The notes under the pieces are model-generated. The model made no database searches. It saw only the letters and a program-made list of their open reading frames with translations, and was not told the origin of the DNA. A stretch of 64,000 nt of DNA from Gammaproteobacteria bacterium (GTDB lineage: Bacteria; Pseudomonadota; Gammaproteobacteria; SZUA-229): NCBI GenBank assembly GCA_026195255.1, contig JAPHSS010000004.1, positions 1 through 64,000 on the forward strand, given 5' to 3'. Numbering within the stretch: position 1 is the stretch's first letter; each line of letters begins with the position of its first letter. A program made the position numbers and the translations under genes. Shown here one piece after another: positions 43,673 to 53,049 of this stretch.

Positions 43673-45523
43673 ATGGAACTAGAACAATGGAAACAGAAAT
43701 ACTATGATGAGCTTGATCGTCTGGAAAAAAAGGAACATGACTGGGAACAACTGGAATCAACATTAAAACGTACAATCGGCAGACTCAGCCTAGCTGCTGA
43801 AGGGCAACATGCAAGCCTTGATCGTCATATCGGCGAACTTCGCACAGCCATTAAAAACAATATTAATCGACAAAGGCTGGACTCGGTAGTTGATGATATA
43901 TCACGAGTACTTACTAAACTTGAAGAAACGTCTAGCGGCTCAAATCGTAATTCTATAAATACACTTGAGCTTTTGTTAAACAAAATATCATTACCAAAAG
44001 ATGCTGACAAAATACGTACTAAATTATTAAAAAAACTCTCTAAAGCAGATGACTCAAAACGTGATGATTTAATAAATGAAACGTTAAAATTATTAATTTC
44101 TGTGATTAAAACTGAAACGCTTGAAACTGAAAAACCTGGTTTAATAGGACGCTTATTTAGCTCAACCCCTTCAAACACAGAAAATCTTGCTTCTAAATCG
44201 CCACCGATAAAAGAAAATACTGACGAGCAACAACTTGATACCTATAAAAACTGCCTAATTGAGTTATTGAACAAACTAGATAATGCTAATTCACCAAGCG
44301 GTAAACTAGCAGCTTTAAAAATTAGTGCTCGTGGCGCACAACATAAAAATGAACTGGATAAATTATCTGATCAGCTCTCAATTATTTTACAGGCGCATTC
44401 TAAAACCGATAATCATCTGGATGATATTACAGAAACTATTCATAAAGTTGAAATCGACCCTGCTTTACAACCGTCAATTCAAGAACTTTTAATACGCCTT
44501 TTAGAACAACTTATTGTTCCTGCTGATCTTCAGGACGAAGCCGATAAAATGAAACATCGGTTAGAGCAGGAAACAGACCCAACTAACTGGAAACAACTAT
44601 TAAAAGATGTTGCGCAGCTTATTAATTCAATAAGAAGTCGCTTGCAAAAAGAAAAACATGAATTTGAAGACTTCTTACAACAGGTTACCGATCGACTTAA
44701 GGCAATGGATCATTTTCTGCAAAATGAAACATCAAATATTATAAAAGCAGAAAACCAGGGTCAGGAATTTGATAAAACAGTAGATATTAGTGTAGAAGAA
44801 ATAAGACAAGACATAAACACGGCCACAGAAATTTCTAGTCTCAAAGACAATGTAAATTCAAAATTAGATACTATTTCTGGACACATAAAACTATATCGCG
44901 AGTCAGAAAAAATACGTTTTGAAAATTCACAGAAAGAAGTAGAAGCTATGCATTCTAAAATGCAGGCTCTTGAATCTGAAGCCAGGAAACTAAAAAAAGT
45001 TGTAATTGAAAAAAATAAACAGGCAATGTTCGATACACTTACTGGAATACCCAATCGTTTATCTTATGAAAAGAAAGCAGCAGAAGAAATCGCTAGATGG
45101 AAACGCTTTTCAAACCCATTGAGCCTTGCAATTTGGGATATTGATTTATTTAAAAAGGTTAATGACACTTATGGCCATAAAGCAGGAGATAAAGTTTTAA
45201 AAACTGTTGCACAATTACTAATTAAAAGCATACGAGAAACAGATTTTTTAGCTCGTTATGGCGGTGAAGAGTTTGTCATGCTTCTACCTGGAACTAAACA
45301 GGAAGAAACACTACGACTCGTTAATAAATTACGTAAACAGGTTGAAGACTGCGGATTTCATTACCATGGGGAGTCAGTAAAAATAACCATCTCTTGTGGT
45401 GTTAGCAGCTTTAATGAAAATGATTCACTAAGCCAGGTCTTCGAGCGTGCAGACAAAGCCCTGTATAAAGCAAAAGAAAATGGCCGCAATCAATGTGTGG
45501 TCGCTTCCTGCCTGTCTGATTAA
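43673..45523 (+). CDS. Diguanylate cyclase with long coiled-coil N-terminal region
   Basis: A 616-residue soluble protein. Residues 1-450 are charged and helical with extensive coiled coil and no membrane segment, resembling DgcP-type N-terminal regions. The C-terminal GGDEF domain (about 450-612) has GGEEF at 530-534 and the inhibitory site RxxD (RETD, 521-524) exactly five residues upstream. It should therefore be an active, product-inhibited c-di-GMP synthase. SLAIWDIDLFKKVNDTYGHKAGDKVL is the usual substrate and metal region. The DUF1631 gene follows after 5 bases, so the two are one operon. Confidence 0.9.
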   Translation: MELEQWKQKYYDELDRLEKKEHDWEQLESTLKRTIGRLSLAAEGQHASLDRHIGELRTAIKNNINRQRLDSVVDDISRVLTKLEETSSGSNRNSINTLELLLNKISLPKDADKIRTKLLKKLSKADDSKRDDLINETLKLLISVIKTETLETEKPGLIGRLFSSTPSNTENLASKSPPIKENTDEQQLDTYKNCLIELLNKLDNANSPSGKLAALKISARGAQHKNELDKLSDQLSIILQAHSKTDNHLDDITETIHKVEIDPALQPSIQELLIRLLEQLIVPADLQDEADKMKHRLEQETDPTNWKQLLKDVAQLINSIRSRLQKEKHEFEDFLQQVTDRLKAMDHFLQNETSNIIKAENQGQEFDKTVDISVEEIRQDINTATEISSLKDNVNSKLDTISGHIKLYRESEKIRFENSQKEVEAMHSKMQALESEARKLKKVVIEKNKQAMFDTLTGIPNRLSYEKKAAEEIARWKRFSNPLSLAIWDIDLFKKVNDTYGHKAGDKVLKTVAQLLIKSIRETDFLARYGGEEFVMLLPGTKQEETLRLVNKLRKQVEDCGFHYHGESVKITISCGVSSFNENDSLSQVFERADKALYKAKENGRNQCVVASCLSD

Positions 45524-45528
45524 TTGAT

Positions 45529-47022
45529 ATGAATAAAAAAAACACAATCGCAGATCTTTCTAAATCCTTGCCAGACAATAAAACTGGGAATCTTTCTGAT
45601 CCTGAATACATTTCCAGGGTTATTAATCACTTCATACAAAATAAAGATAAAAATGAATTACGCATATCAGCAGATGCATCGGCTGCACGTAGTCAGCAGT
45701 ATAATAGACAAAACATTATTACTGCTCTTACCAATATACAACTTACTTTTAAACCAAATTACGTTGCAGGAAAAAATGTTAATATAAATACTGATGAATT
45801 CAAGCTAGCATTAATGGAAAGTATGGCCAGGCTTGAGAAAACAGCTATACCAAAAACCATGAACCAGATTGACAGTAGAACTATTGATTTTGTTGAAATG
45901 ATTTTTGGTGCCTTTATCAGGGATACAAATATATCTGACAATATTAAAAGTTTACTTCTATTATTACAGATACCCATTTTAAAGATATCGTTAACAGACT
46001 CAAAGTTTTTTAATAATAACAACCATCCTGCAAGGTATGTTTTAAATAGTATTGCTCACCTTGGTATCGGTATAGAAAATAAAGATAACACTTTATACCA
46101 GACTATCGACTATATAATTGATCAATTGCTTCATAGTTTTGATAAAAATATACTTCCCTTTATAACCGCCAAAACGTCTTTAGATAGACTGTCTGAGATT
46201 CAAAAAAATAAATTTACAAAAACTGAAAAACAAACTCAACATCTTATTGCTATTGAATATACTCAACAATTAGTATTAAAGGAGTTAAAACACTATACGA
46301 CAAACGTTGAAATACCAGATAATTTACATCCTTTAATATTAAGCCACTGGTCCACTCTAATGTTTCATCGGTTTATAAGTTATGGAAAAGATAGTGTGGA
46401 ATGGCGTGAGGCTGTAGGAATTTTGCGTTTGTTGGCAAAGTCATTTTCTCCGATAGATGACAAAGATGACTGGATTGCATTAAGAAGCATTTATAAAGGA
46501 ATTGTTAATAGCGTTAGATCCTGCCTTACTAATACAAGACAAAATAAAGAAAAAATATTTATCGCTACCAGCAATCTTAATAATTATTATTTCACAAAAA
46601 TCAATGAATCAGAATACTTTTCAACTCAACATAAAAATTCTAACGCCGAAGAAAACGAGTTTGTTTTATTTGATAATTTATATGAAAACTATACTTCAGA
46701 TCTAGAGCCCAGCCCACTGGATCAACAAACTGAAGATTCGAATTTAACTATGCATAGTGTGCCTGACTTAATTGAACCTGATAACTGGTTCGAAGTATTT
46801 ACTGATCATAAGCATCCTGTAAGACGTTTAAAACTATCAACCATCTTGCAGCATAACAAAAAATTAATTTTTGTTGATTATCTTGGTAATAAAGTGATCG
46901 AAAAAAACCTCGACACTTTTATTACTGAATTGAAAAATGATCAGTCTCGCCTGATAAATGATCATTCTATTTTTGAATATGCTTTAAGTATGGTAATTAT
47001 TTCACTTTCAGCTAAAAATTAA
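45529..47022 (+). CDS. DUF1631-like protein, shorter than usual
   Basis: A 497-residue cytoplasmic protein. The region IDFVEMIFGAFIRDTNISDN, then LLLLLQIPILKISLTDSKFF, followed by HPARYVLNSIAHLGIG, is the conserved core of DUF1631. Family members are usually around 700 residues or more, so this one is trimmed in its C-terminal or middle part. A C-terminal PilZ-like element (EVFTDHKHPVRRLKLSTILQ, FVDYLGNKVIEKNLDTFI, about 415-475) may be present, though the canonical RxxxR/DxSxxG motif is not clear. Co-transcription with the diguanylate cyclase fits a c-di-GMP effector or partner role, which is inference. Confidence 0.7.
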   Translation: MNKKNTIADLSKSLPDNKTGNLSDPEYISRVINHFIQNKDKNELRISADASAARSQQYNRQNIITALTNIQLTFKPNYVAGKNVNINTDEFKLALMESMARLEKTAIPKTMNQIDSRTIDFVEMIFGAFIRDTNISDNIKSLLLLLQIPILKISLTDSKFFNNNNHPARYVLNSIAHLGIGIENKDNTLYQTIDYIIDQLLHSFDKNILPFITAKTSLDRLSEIQKNKFTKTEKQTQHLIAIEYTQQLVLKELKHYTTNVEIPDNLHPLILSHWSTLMFHRFISYGKDSVEWREAVGILRLLAKSFSPIDDKDDWIALRSIYKGIVNSVRSCLTNTRQNKEKIFIATSNLNNYYFTKINESEYFSTQHKNSNAEENEFVLFDNLYENYTSDLEPSPLDQQTEDSNLTMHSVPDLIEPDNWFEVFTDHKHPVRRLKLSTILQHNKKLIFVDYLGNKVIEKNLDTFITELKNDQSRLINDHSIFEYALSMVIISLSAKN

Positions 47023-47322
47023 AACAAATGAATTAGACTTTTATTTTTATCGCTAAACGTACCTTAAATTATCATTATTTAATTTGTATATTCTATCCTG
47101 TTAGCAAAAATAATGTTGTTGATCACACGCAAGCATTACACCAGACTCCTGATTTTCACCTTACTATCATACTCCGTATGTTAATGATTTCTCAGGGAGG
47201 TCTCTTCACAGGTGATCATTTTGTTGTTATTAATTTTCATAGCTAGACTGAGCGATTACGCAATAACTCAACTTATTACTTAATTTCAACACAATTTATC
47301 GGACAACGATGATAATTTCTAA
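47023..47322. other. Intergenic stretch with no recognised feature
   Basis: Three hundred AT-rich bases between two convergent genes. I found no gene remnant, convincing terminator or repeat. Confidence 0.5.
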
Positions 47323-47712
47323 TCAATTCGAAACAGGATATACCCATACCCACACTTCATCATATTGTTTATCAATCCATGTTTCTCTAACATGCGCTTT
47401 GACTATGGTCTTATTAACTGTCTGTAGAATCTCTTTATCTGATCTAACATATGCCTTGTCATTAACTATTTTTTCTTTAATAGTCTGAACACTGCTAACT
47501 TCTACACCATATCTAGCAGCTAATCGCTCACGAGCCCTCGCCACAGCTAGTTCTTCCTGATAATGCCTGCCTTTTACATGTGTTTTACATGAACCGACTG
47601 CACCGTCACCTGGATCTGTTAACCATTCTGGTTTTGTCTGAATTTTTTGCTGATTACAGGCAAAAAGCAAAAATGTTATAAAAATTAAAGCCAGTAGTTG
47701 TTTAATTCGCAT
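47323..47712 (-). CDS. LPP20-like small lipoprotein
   Basis: A 129-residue lipoprotein (lipobox LFAC, Cys19). The mature region, PEWLTDPGDGAVGSCKTHVK, then YQEELAVARARERLAARYGV, and the end VRETWIDKQYDEVWVWVYP, has the layout of LPP20/FlgP-like lipoproteins. The family covers outer-membrane proteins of flagellar basal disks and other envelope proteins, but no flagellar genes are near. It is divergent from the next lipoprotein gene, which has a related second half. Confidence 0.7.
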   Translation of the reverse strand: MRIKQLLALIFITFLLFACNQQKIQTKPEWLTDPGDGAVGSCKTHVKGRHYQEELAVARARERLAARYGVEVSSVQTIKEKIVNDKAYVRSDKEILQTVNKTIVKAHVRETWIDKQYDEVWVWVYPVSN

Positions 47713-47997
47713 ATTTACCTCTTATGCAATGTTAATTGAGTAATTTTTTACGATTTTTAGTATTTAGGCTTACAATCCACTGCCAGATAAGATAAAGCAA
47801 GCTTATTAACATTAGTGCATGCTTTAGGTGAATGCTCGTTAAAACTACTATATTTCATTAAATCTACCCATTATTCCTACACGTAAATGGCTTATTTAAT
47901 ATTGCTAAATAAGCACATCTCGGCTATGTTTATAGGACTAAAGTATTCGCATATTAATATAACGAATCTAAATAACTATATTATGGAGAAGAACAAC

Positions 47998-48585
47998 ATG
48001 AATAAAGCCGGTTACCTAATAGCAGGTGTCGCAATGTCAGCAATACTGGCAGGATGTGGTGAAGAGAAAAAGCAGGACGTTGCTGACTGTGTGTTCCCTG
48101 ATGCACCAGGCACAGCAGCACCTGGCTGGGTATGTGATGAGCCTGTTGAAGGTGTTGAAGTCTCTGCAGTGGGTTCTGCGCAGAAATCGGGTGCCGGACA
48201 TGATTTCATGAAACAAATGGCGTCAACTTCTGCACGCGTACAATTAGCTCAAAATATGCAGGTTCAAGTTCGTAATATGGTTAAGCAATATATCGAGACC
48301 ACCGGTGCAGCTGATTCAGAAACTGTAGATAAAGTAATGACATCCGTTACCAAGCAGATCACTAATGAAACTTTAGTGGGTACTAAAATCTATAAAACAC
48401 GCACTAGTCCAACTGGTAATCTATATGTACTTGTAGGTATGGATGAAGCAAGTGTTGAAAAAGCGGCTAAAAATGCTGTTAAAACTAGCATGAAGAATGA
48501 AAGAGCACTGTGGCAACAGTTTAAAGCTCAGAAAAGCCAGGATGAATTAGCCGCTGAAATTTCTAAAATGGATGGCAGTAACTAA
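47998..48585 (+). CDS. LPP20-family lipoprotein
   Basis: A 195-residue lipoprotein from ATG 47998, which has GGAGAAG nine bases upstream; the longer frame from 47887 is rejected. The lipobox is LAGC with Cys20. A Pro/Cys-containing spacer (DCVFPDAPGTAAPGWVCDEP) precedes the LPP20 core: VSAVGSAQKSGAGHDFMKQM, STSARVQLAQNMQVQVRNMV, then GTKIYKTRTSPTGNLYVLVG. It is followed on the same strand by a transglutaminase-like protein gene after about 110 bases. Predicted outer-membrane location. Confidence 0.78.
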   Translation: MNKAGYLIAGVAMSAILAGCGEEKKQDVADCVFPDAPGTAAPGWVCDEPVEGVEVSAVGSAQKSGAGHDFMKQMASTSARVQLAQNMQVQVRNMVKQYIETTGAADSETVDKVMTSVTKQITNETLVGTKIYKTRTSPTGNLYVLVGMDEASVEKAAKNAVKTSMKNERALWQQFKAQKSQDELAAEISKMDGSN

Positions 48586-48696
48586 TACACCTTAAAATTC
48601 AAGGATGTTACGACAACTTATACATCAAGTAGTCAGGGCCTCACAGGGAAGTGAAGGCAATTTATACTATAATATCAATCATTTAAGGGACTAACC

Positions 48697-50217
48697 ATGC
48701 AAAAACGATCCTCTCTGATCGTCATCTTATTTACATTCTCCTTTGTCACATATTCTACTAATGCGAGCAATCGTGCAGAATTTGAGCAATGGATGAAGCA
48801 GGAAACAAGCAGCTTCCAGGACTACCGTGATAAGCGTGATAAAGAATTCACCGGATTCCTAAAAAACCAATGGAAAGAGATGCAAACTTTCCAGGGTTTA
48901 GTACGTGATAAAACACCTAAACCTTTAAATATACCGAAGGCTCCCAAAAAACCCGCTGTTCCCGTACAGCAACCTGATCCTGTTGCTGAACCTATTAGTA
49001 AGTTACCAGAAAAGACTCCTTCAATAGTACCAAAACCAGCCATAGTAAAAGTACCTGAAATAAAACCTGTACCGGCACCTGTCGTTGTATTACCTGCACC
49101 CGTTATTAAGAAGCCGACTGGCAGGCATATACATATAATATTTTATGGTCAGAAGCTTGATTTCTACTATGACCCAAAACTCAAAATAAGCTTACAGAAA
49201 CCCTATAACGAAAAATCTATGAGTAATATCTGGTCTGAAATGAGTAAAGCAGACTATGAAGGTTTATTGAAACAAATCAATGCACAACGTAAGCCGTTAA
49301 TACTTAATGACTGGGGTTACGCATTATTAACCAATGCAATTGCTCAAAAAATACACCCGGCAAGTAAAAATGATCAATCTATTTTTACCTGGTATCTCAT
49401 GACCAAAGCGGGGTATCAGGCACGTATCGCATATGATCGTAACTATATCTATTTACTCATGCCATCTCGCCAGCAACTATTTGGTGCTCCGTATTTTACA
49501 TTTGATAAAATTAGATATTACGCCTTAAGTTTTGATGGGATTAAACAGAAACCCGGCAAAATATATACTTATGATGGACATTACCCTGGTGCAAATCAAC
49601 GACTAGATATGAGCTTAAGCCGTGCTTTTAACACTGGCCGACAACAGAAAGATCGCTTTCTAAAATTCACTTATCAAGGTAAAACACATCGTATTAATGT
49701 CGCCTATGATAGTGAAACTGTACGTTACCTTAAGACATATCCACAGATGGATATCACCTTATACTTTAATTCTGAACTTAATCAGGCAACAGCAAATCCC
49801 TTACTTAAGCAATTAAAACCACTAGTAGAAGGTAAATCTGAGGAAGATGCTGTTAACTTAATTCTACGCTTTGTGCAAACGGCTTTTAAATATAAAACCG
49901 ATGAACAGCAGTTTGGTATTGAAAATTACTTATTTCCAGAAGAGACATTACATTATCCCTACTCAGACTGTGAAGATCGATCTGTTTTCTTTGCCTGGAT
50001 AGTTCATAATCTTCTTGGTTTACAAGTTGTCGGGCTAGATTTTCCGGGTCATATTGCTGCAGCCGTTCACTTTAATGAAAACGTTAGTGGTGACTCAATT
50101 ACTTTCAATGGTAAACGATTTGTTGTTACGGACCCTACCTATATAAATGCAGACGCAGGAATGACTATGCCCGCTTATAAGAATAAAAAACCTGATGTGA
50201 TTCGAGTGTTAAATTAA
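48697..50217 (+). CDS. Periplasmic transglutaminase-like cysteine-protein
   Basis: A 506-residue secreted protein. The signal peptide ends near residue 23 (YSTNAS). An acidic and basic helical stretch (about 25-70, FxxYRDKRDKEFTGFLKNQW) and a Pro/Lys-rich linker (75-145) precede a folded region. The C-terminal transglutaminase-like domain shows a full triad: Cys425 in YSDCEDRS, His452 or His458 in GHIAAAVHF, and Asp479 in VVTDPTY. Such bacterial domains act as peptidases or amide-forming enzymes on envelope proteins or peptidoglycan. It belongs to a cluster with the two LPP20-like lipoproteins. The exact role is unknown. Confidence 0.72.
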   Translation: MQKRSSLIVILFTFSFVTYSTNASNRAEFEQWMKQETSSFQDYRDKRDKEFTGFLKNQWKEMQTFQGLVRDKTPKPLNIPKAPKKPAVPVQQPDPVAEPISKLPEKTPSIVPKPAIVKVPEIKPVPAPVVVLPAPVIKKPTGRHIHIIFYGQKLDFYYDPKLKISLQKPYNEKSMSNIWSEMSKADYEGLLKQINAQRKPLILNDWGYALLTNAIAQKIHPASKNDQSIFTWYLMTKAGYQARIAYDRNYIYLLMPSRQQLFGAPYFTFDKIRYYALSFDGIKQKPGKIYTYDGHYPGANQRLDMSLSRAFNTGRQQKDRFLKFTYQGKTHRINVAYDSETVRYLKTYPQMDITLYFNSELNQATANPLLKQLKPLVEGKSEEDAVNLILRFVQTAFKYKTDEQQFGIENYLFPEETLHYPYSDCEDRSVFFAWIVHNLLGLQVVGLDFPGHIAAAVHFNENVSGDSITFNGKRFVVTDPTYINADAGMTMPAYKNKKPDVIRVLN

Positions 50218-50274
50218 CAATAAAGTTTATAACATAGTCATTTTATAGTTTTTGACTTCTTTCGTTATAGTCAA

Positions 50275-51555
50275 TTACATAAAAAATAGACTTAAAGATG
50301 GAACATATGTAATTACAATTAGAACAAAGAGTAATACCAGCACAAATGGGAGACTAGCCCTATACACATCTGCTATTGGTTTTTTGAATCTATAACTCGA
50401 TATAAACAAATTTATACCAACAGGTGGTGTCATATAACCAATCTGCATATTCGCCAGAAATATTATTCCAAGATGAACTGGATGAATACCAAAACTAGCT
50501 GCAACGGGCAAGATGAGAGGCACTATAATTACAAGTGCTGAAAATATATCTAATATTGCACCTACAAATAGTAAAAATATGTTTAATAGTATTAAAAAAC
50601 CAAGTTTGCTATCGACATTATTTTGAATAATTTTAAATAATTTCGATGGCACTTCAGCATCAATAAATACATTAGTTAAAGCCAGAGAAACGGCAAGTAT
50701 TAACAAAATACTGCCTACCATTGCCATGGAATCTCGAATTATATCAATTAACTTCCTAAGTGAAATCTCTTTATAAACCAATGTTTCGATAATTAATATA
50801 TAAATAGCTACTACCGCTGCTGCTTCTGAGATTGCAAAATAACCTGAATATATGCCTAATATTAATAATAGCGGCATAGGTAATTCCCAGCGCATATCCC
50901 AAATTGATTTTTTTAGCTGCGTTTTATCAAAAGCAACCGTGGCAATATTAAATTCGCGATTCTTTACTACAGCATAGATTGATAATGCAATTACCATTAA
51001 TGCTGTCGGTATCAAGCCTGCAATAAATAAATCATTAATTGTAAATCTTTCTTCTAGATCCATTTGTTGGGCAATTACACCATATAAAATTAAAGGCAAA
51101 GACGGTGCAAGTAATAATCCTAAACTTCCTGACGTTGTTACCATACCTAAACTAAATTTTTCAGTGTATCCAGATTTTATGAGGGCGGGGTAGAGTAATG
51201 CTCCTAATGCCACAATCGTAACACCAGATGCTCCAGTAAACGCAGTAAATAAAGCACTAGATAAAAATGCAAATATAACGAGTCCACCGGGCATCCAGCC
51301 AATTATTGCTTGAATAAGATTTAGTGTTCTCTGAGATGTTTTACTTTCACTTAATATATAACCAGTGAATGTAAATAAAGGTAAGGCAATTAAAAGTGGT
51401 GTTTCGGCAATACGATATAATTCAATGCCTATTACCATCAAATCAATATCCGCTATATAAAAACCATATATAGCGCCAGCTGCTATGATTGTAAAAAGAG
51501 GAGCACCTAATAGTGCCAGAATTATTAAAACCAGCACTACAGTTATAGTCATCAT
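50275..51555 (-). CDS. dctM: TRAP transporter large permease subunit (TPAT type)
   Basis: A 426-residue multi-helix DctM-family permease. Motifs include IALPLFTFTGYILSESKTSQ, TAFTGASGVTIVALGALLYP, TSGSLGLLLAPSLPLILYGV and the C-terminal LANMQIGYMTPPVGINLFIS. Its start overlaps the small permease stop by four bases. It differs clearly from the first DctM at 33660, so the two systems are not recent duplicates. With the TatT gene upstream it forms a TPAT transporter. Confidence 0.92.
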   Translation of the reverse strand: MMTITVVLVLIILALLGAPLFTIIAAGAIYGFYIADIDLMVIGIELYRIAETPLLIALPLFTFTGYILSESKTSQRTLNLIQAIIGWMPGGLVIFAFLSSALFTAFTGASGVTIVALGALLYPALIKSGYTEKFSLGMVTTSGSLGLLLAPSLPLILYGVIAQQMDLEERFTINDLFIAGLIPTALMVIALSIYAVVKNREFNIATVAFDKTQLKKSIWDMRWELPMPLLLILGIYSGYFAISEAAAVVAIYILIIETLVYKEISLRKLIDIIRDSMAMVGSILLILAVSLALTNVFIDAEVPSKLFKIIQNNVDSKLGFLILLNIFLLFVGAILDIFSALVIIVPLILPVAASFGIHPVHLGIIFLANMQIGYMTPPVGINLFISSYRFKKPIADVYRASLPFVLVLLFVLIVITYVPSLSLFFM

Positions 51556-52031
51556 TCTATCTTTTTATTCAGAATCTGAGCTATATACTTCAAACTCATA
51601 ATAAAAAAGCCAACAGGAATTATCGCTTGCGTTAACCATGCCGGGATAGATTCAAATGCTATCGTTGCATCCTTATATTCAAGATATACGAACTGGTAAC
51701 TATAGTAACTTATTAACAGGCATATAACGGCAGAAAAAAGTAAGTTAAACTTTTTTATATAACTTTTATATGGTGAAGGTATAAATTGAGATAATACATC
51801 AATGCTTATTTGTTTGCCTTTTCTACTAGCTAGTATAGCCCCTACAAGCCCTAACCATAAAACCAGTATTCTTAGAAAATGATCTCCCCAGATAAAACCA
51901 CTATCCATAAAATTACGCATAAATATCTGGTATAGCGAAAACAAGATCATCGTTATTAGTATTAAACTAACAATCACATCTTCTAATATGTGTAAAACAT
52001 TTATTATTTTATTTGTATTATTTAGAAACAC
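51552..52031 (-). CDS. dctQ: TRAP transporter small permease subunit (TPAT type)
   Basis: A 159-residue four-helix DctQ-like protein. The stretch LYQIFMRNFMDSGFIWGDHFLRILVLWL and LASRKGKQISIDVLSQF are family features. It overlaps both neighbours by a few bases, with its start inside the receptor gene end, so all three are one transcript. Confidence 0.88.
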   Translation of the reverse strand: MFLNNTNKIINVLHILEDVIVSLILITMILFSLYQIFMRNFMDSGFIWGDHFLRILVLWLGLVGAILASRKGKQISIDVLSQFIPSPYKSYIKKFNLLFSAVICLLISYYSYQFVYLEYKDATIAFESIPAWLTQAIIPVGFFIMSLKYIAQILNKKIE

Positions 52032-53034
52032 CTAGAGTCTCTTGTTTGTTTCTAAACTGAATTAATAAATTATTTATCTCATCATATGAAGCATTAGAAA
52101 GAATTCCATCTGACCGAATAGTCTCTCTGGCTAATTTTCCTTTCTTATTCCATAAATTAAATGTTTCACTATTTGGTGATATTACCTTTATTCCCTGTTT
52201 TGAGAGAGCTGAAAATGCAGCAACATTATCTTTTCTATTTTGTTCATCTATATTTATAAATATCTTAGACATTATAGTTTTAACCGTGATTTTATCTTGA
52301 CTGCTTATTTGATTAAACGATTTTTTATCAATTAATAATGTTGCATATAGGTACGTTAAAGGTACATCGGTTATAAACTTTATCTGTGTATGCCATTGAA
52401 GTGCAATCGCAACAATAGGTGATATCGCGACCGTATCTATTAAATTTGTCTGTAGACCAGTTAAAACATCGCCAATATTTAATGGTATAGGTGTCAATCC
52501 AAAAGATCTTAATGTAACTTCAGCCTGTTTATTATTTGTTGGTGTCCATATTTTACGTGTATTTAAATCTTCAATCTTATTTATTGGGCTTGTAGACATT
52601 GCATACGCAAAACCACCTTCTGATAAGCCAAAACTAATCATACCTCCTTCATCCAGGCCTTTAATAATTTTCTTATCTATTATTTGACGAACATAATCTA
52701 CTTCTTCAAATGATTTAAAAATCATAGGAAGTGAATAAATTTGACTATCCGCATAAAAGCTTGTTAGTACTCCATTTGATACTGCTGCTCCCTGCAATTG
52801 TCGAATACGAATTTTTTTTAATGTGATTTCTTCCGAGCCCATTACACCACCTGGATAATATTTAAATATAACCCGGCCTTCAGTTTTTTCTTTTATCTCC
52901 TGTGCACCCTTTCGCATTTGTTTCATCCAATAGGTACCGTCTGGAGCAGAAGTGGCAATTTTAAATGTTTTAGCTTGTAAAACATTCATGCAACTTAATG
53001 TGTATATTATTGATATCAAAATTATTTTATTCAT
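52018..53034 (-). CDS. dctP: TRAP transporter substrate-binding protein (TPAT type)
   Basis: A 338-residue periplasmic receptor with a Sec signal peptide (1-21, CMNVLQAK). The mature start FKIATSAPDGTYWMKQMRKG, then EEITLKKIRIRQLQGAAVSN, IWTPTNNKQAEVTLRSFGLT and the Arg-containing core, match the DctP family. In TPAT systems (Treponema Tp0957-like) this receptor pairs with the TatT lipoprotein encoded just upstream, and ligands are thought to be hydrophobic. It starts 15 bases after the TatT gene. Confidence 0.87.
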   Translation of the reverse strand: MNKIILISIIYTLSCMNVLQAKTFKIATSAPDGTYWMKQMRKGAQEIKEKTEGRVIFKYYPGGVMGSEEITLKKIRIRQLQGAAVSNGVLTSFYADSQIYSLPMIFKSFEEVDYVRQIIDKKIIKGLDEGGMISFGLSEGGFAYAMSTSPINKIEDLNTRKIWTPTNNKQAEVTLRSFGLTPIPLNIGDVLTGLQTNLIDTVAISPIVAIALQWHTQIKFITDVPLTYLYATLLIDKKSFNQISSQDKITVKTIMSKIFINIDEQNRKDNVAAFSALSKQGIKVISPNSETFNLWNKKGKLARETIRSDGILSNASYDEINNLLIQFRNKQETLGVSK

Positions 53035-53049
53035 TTATTTATAATCGCT

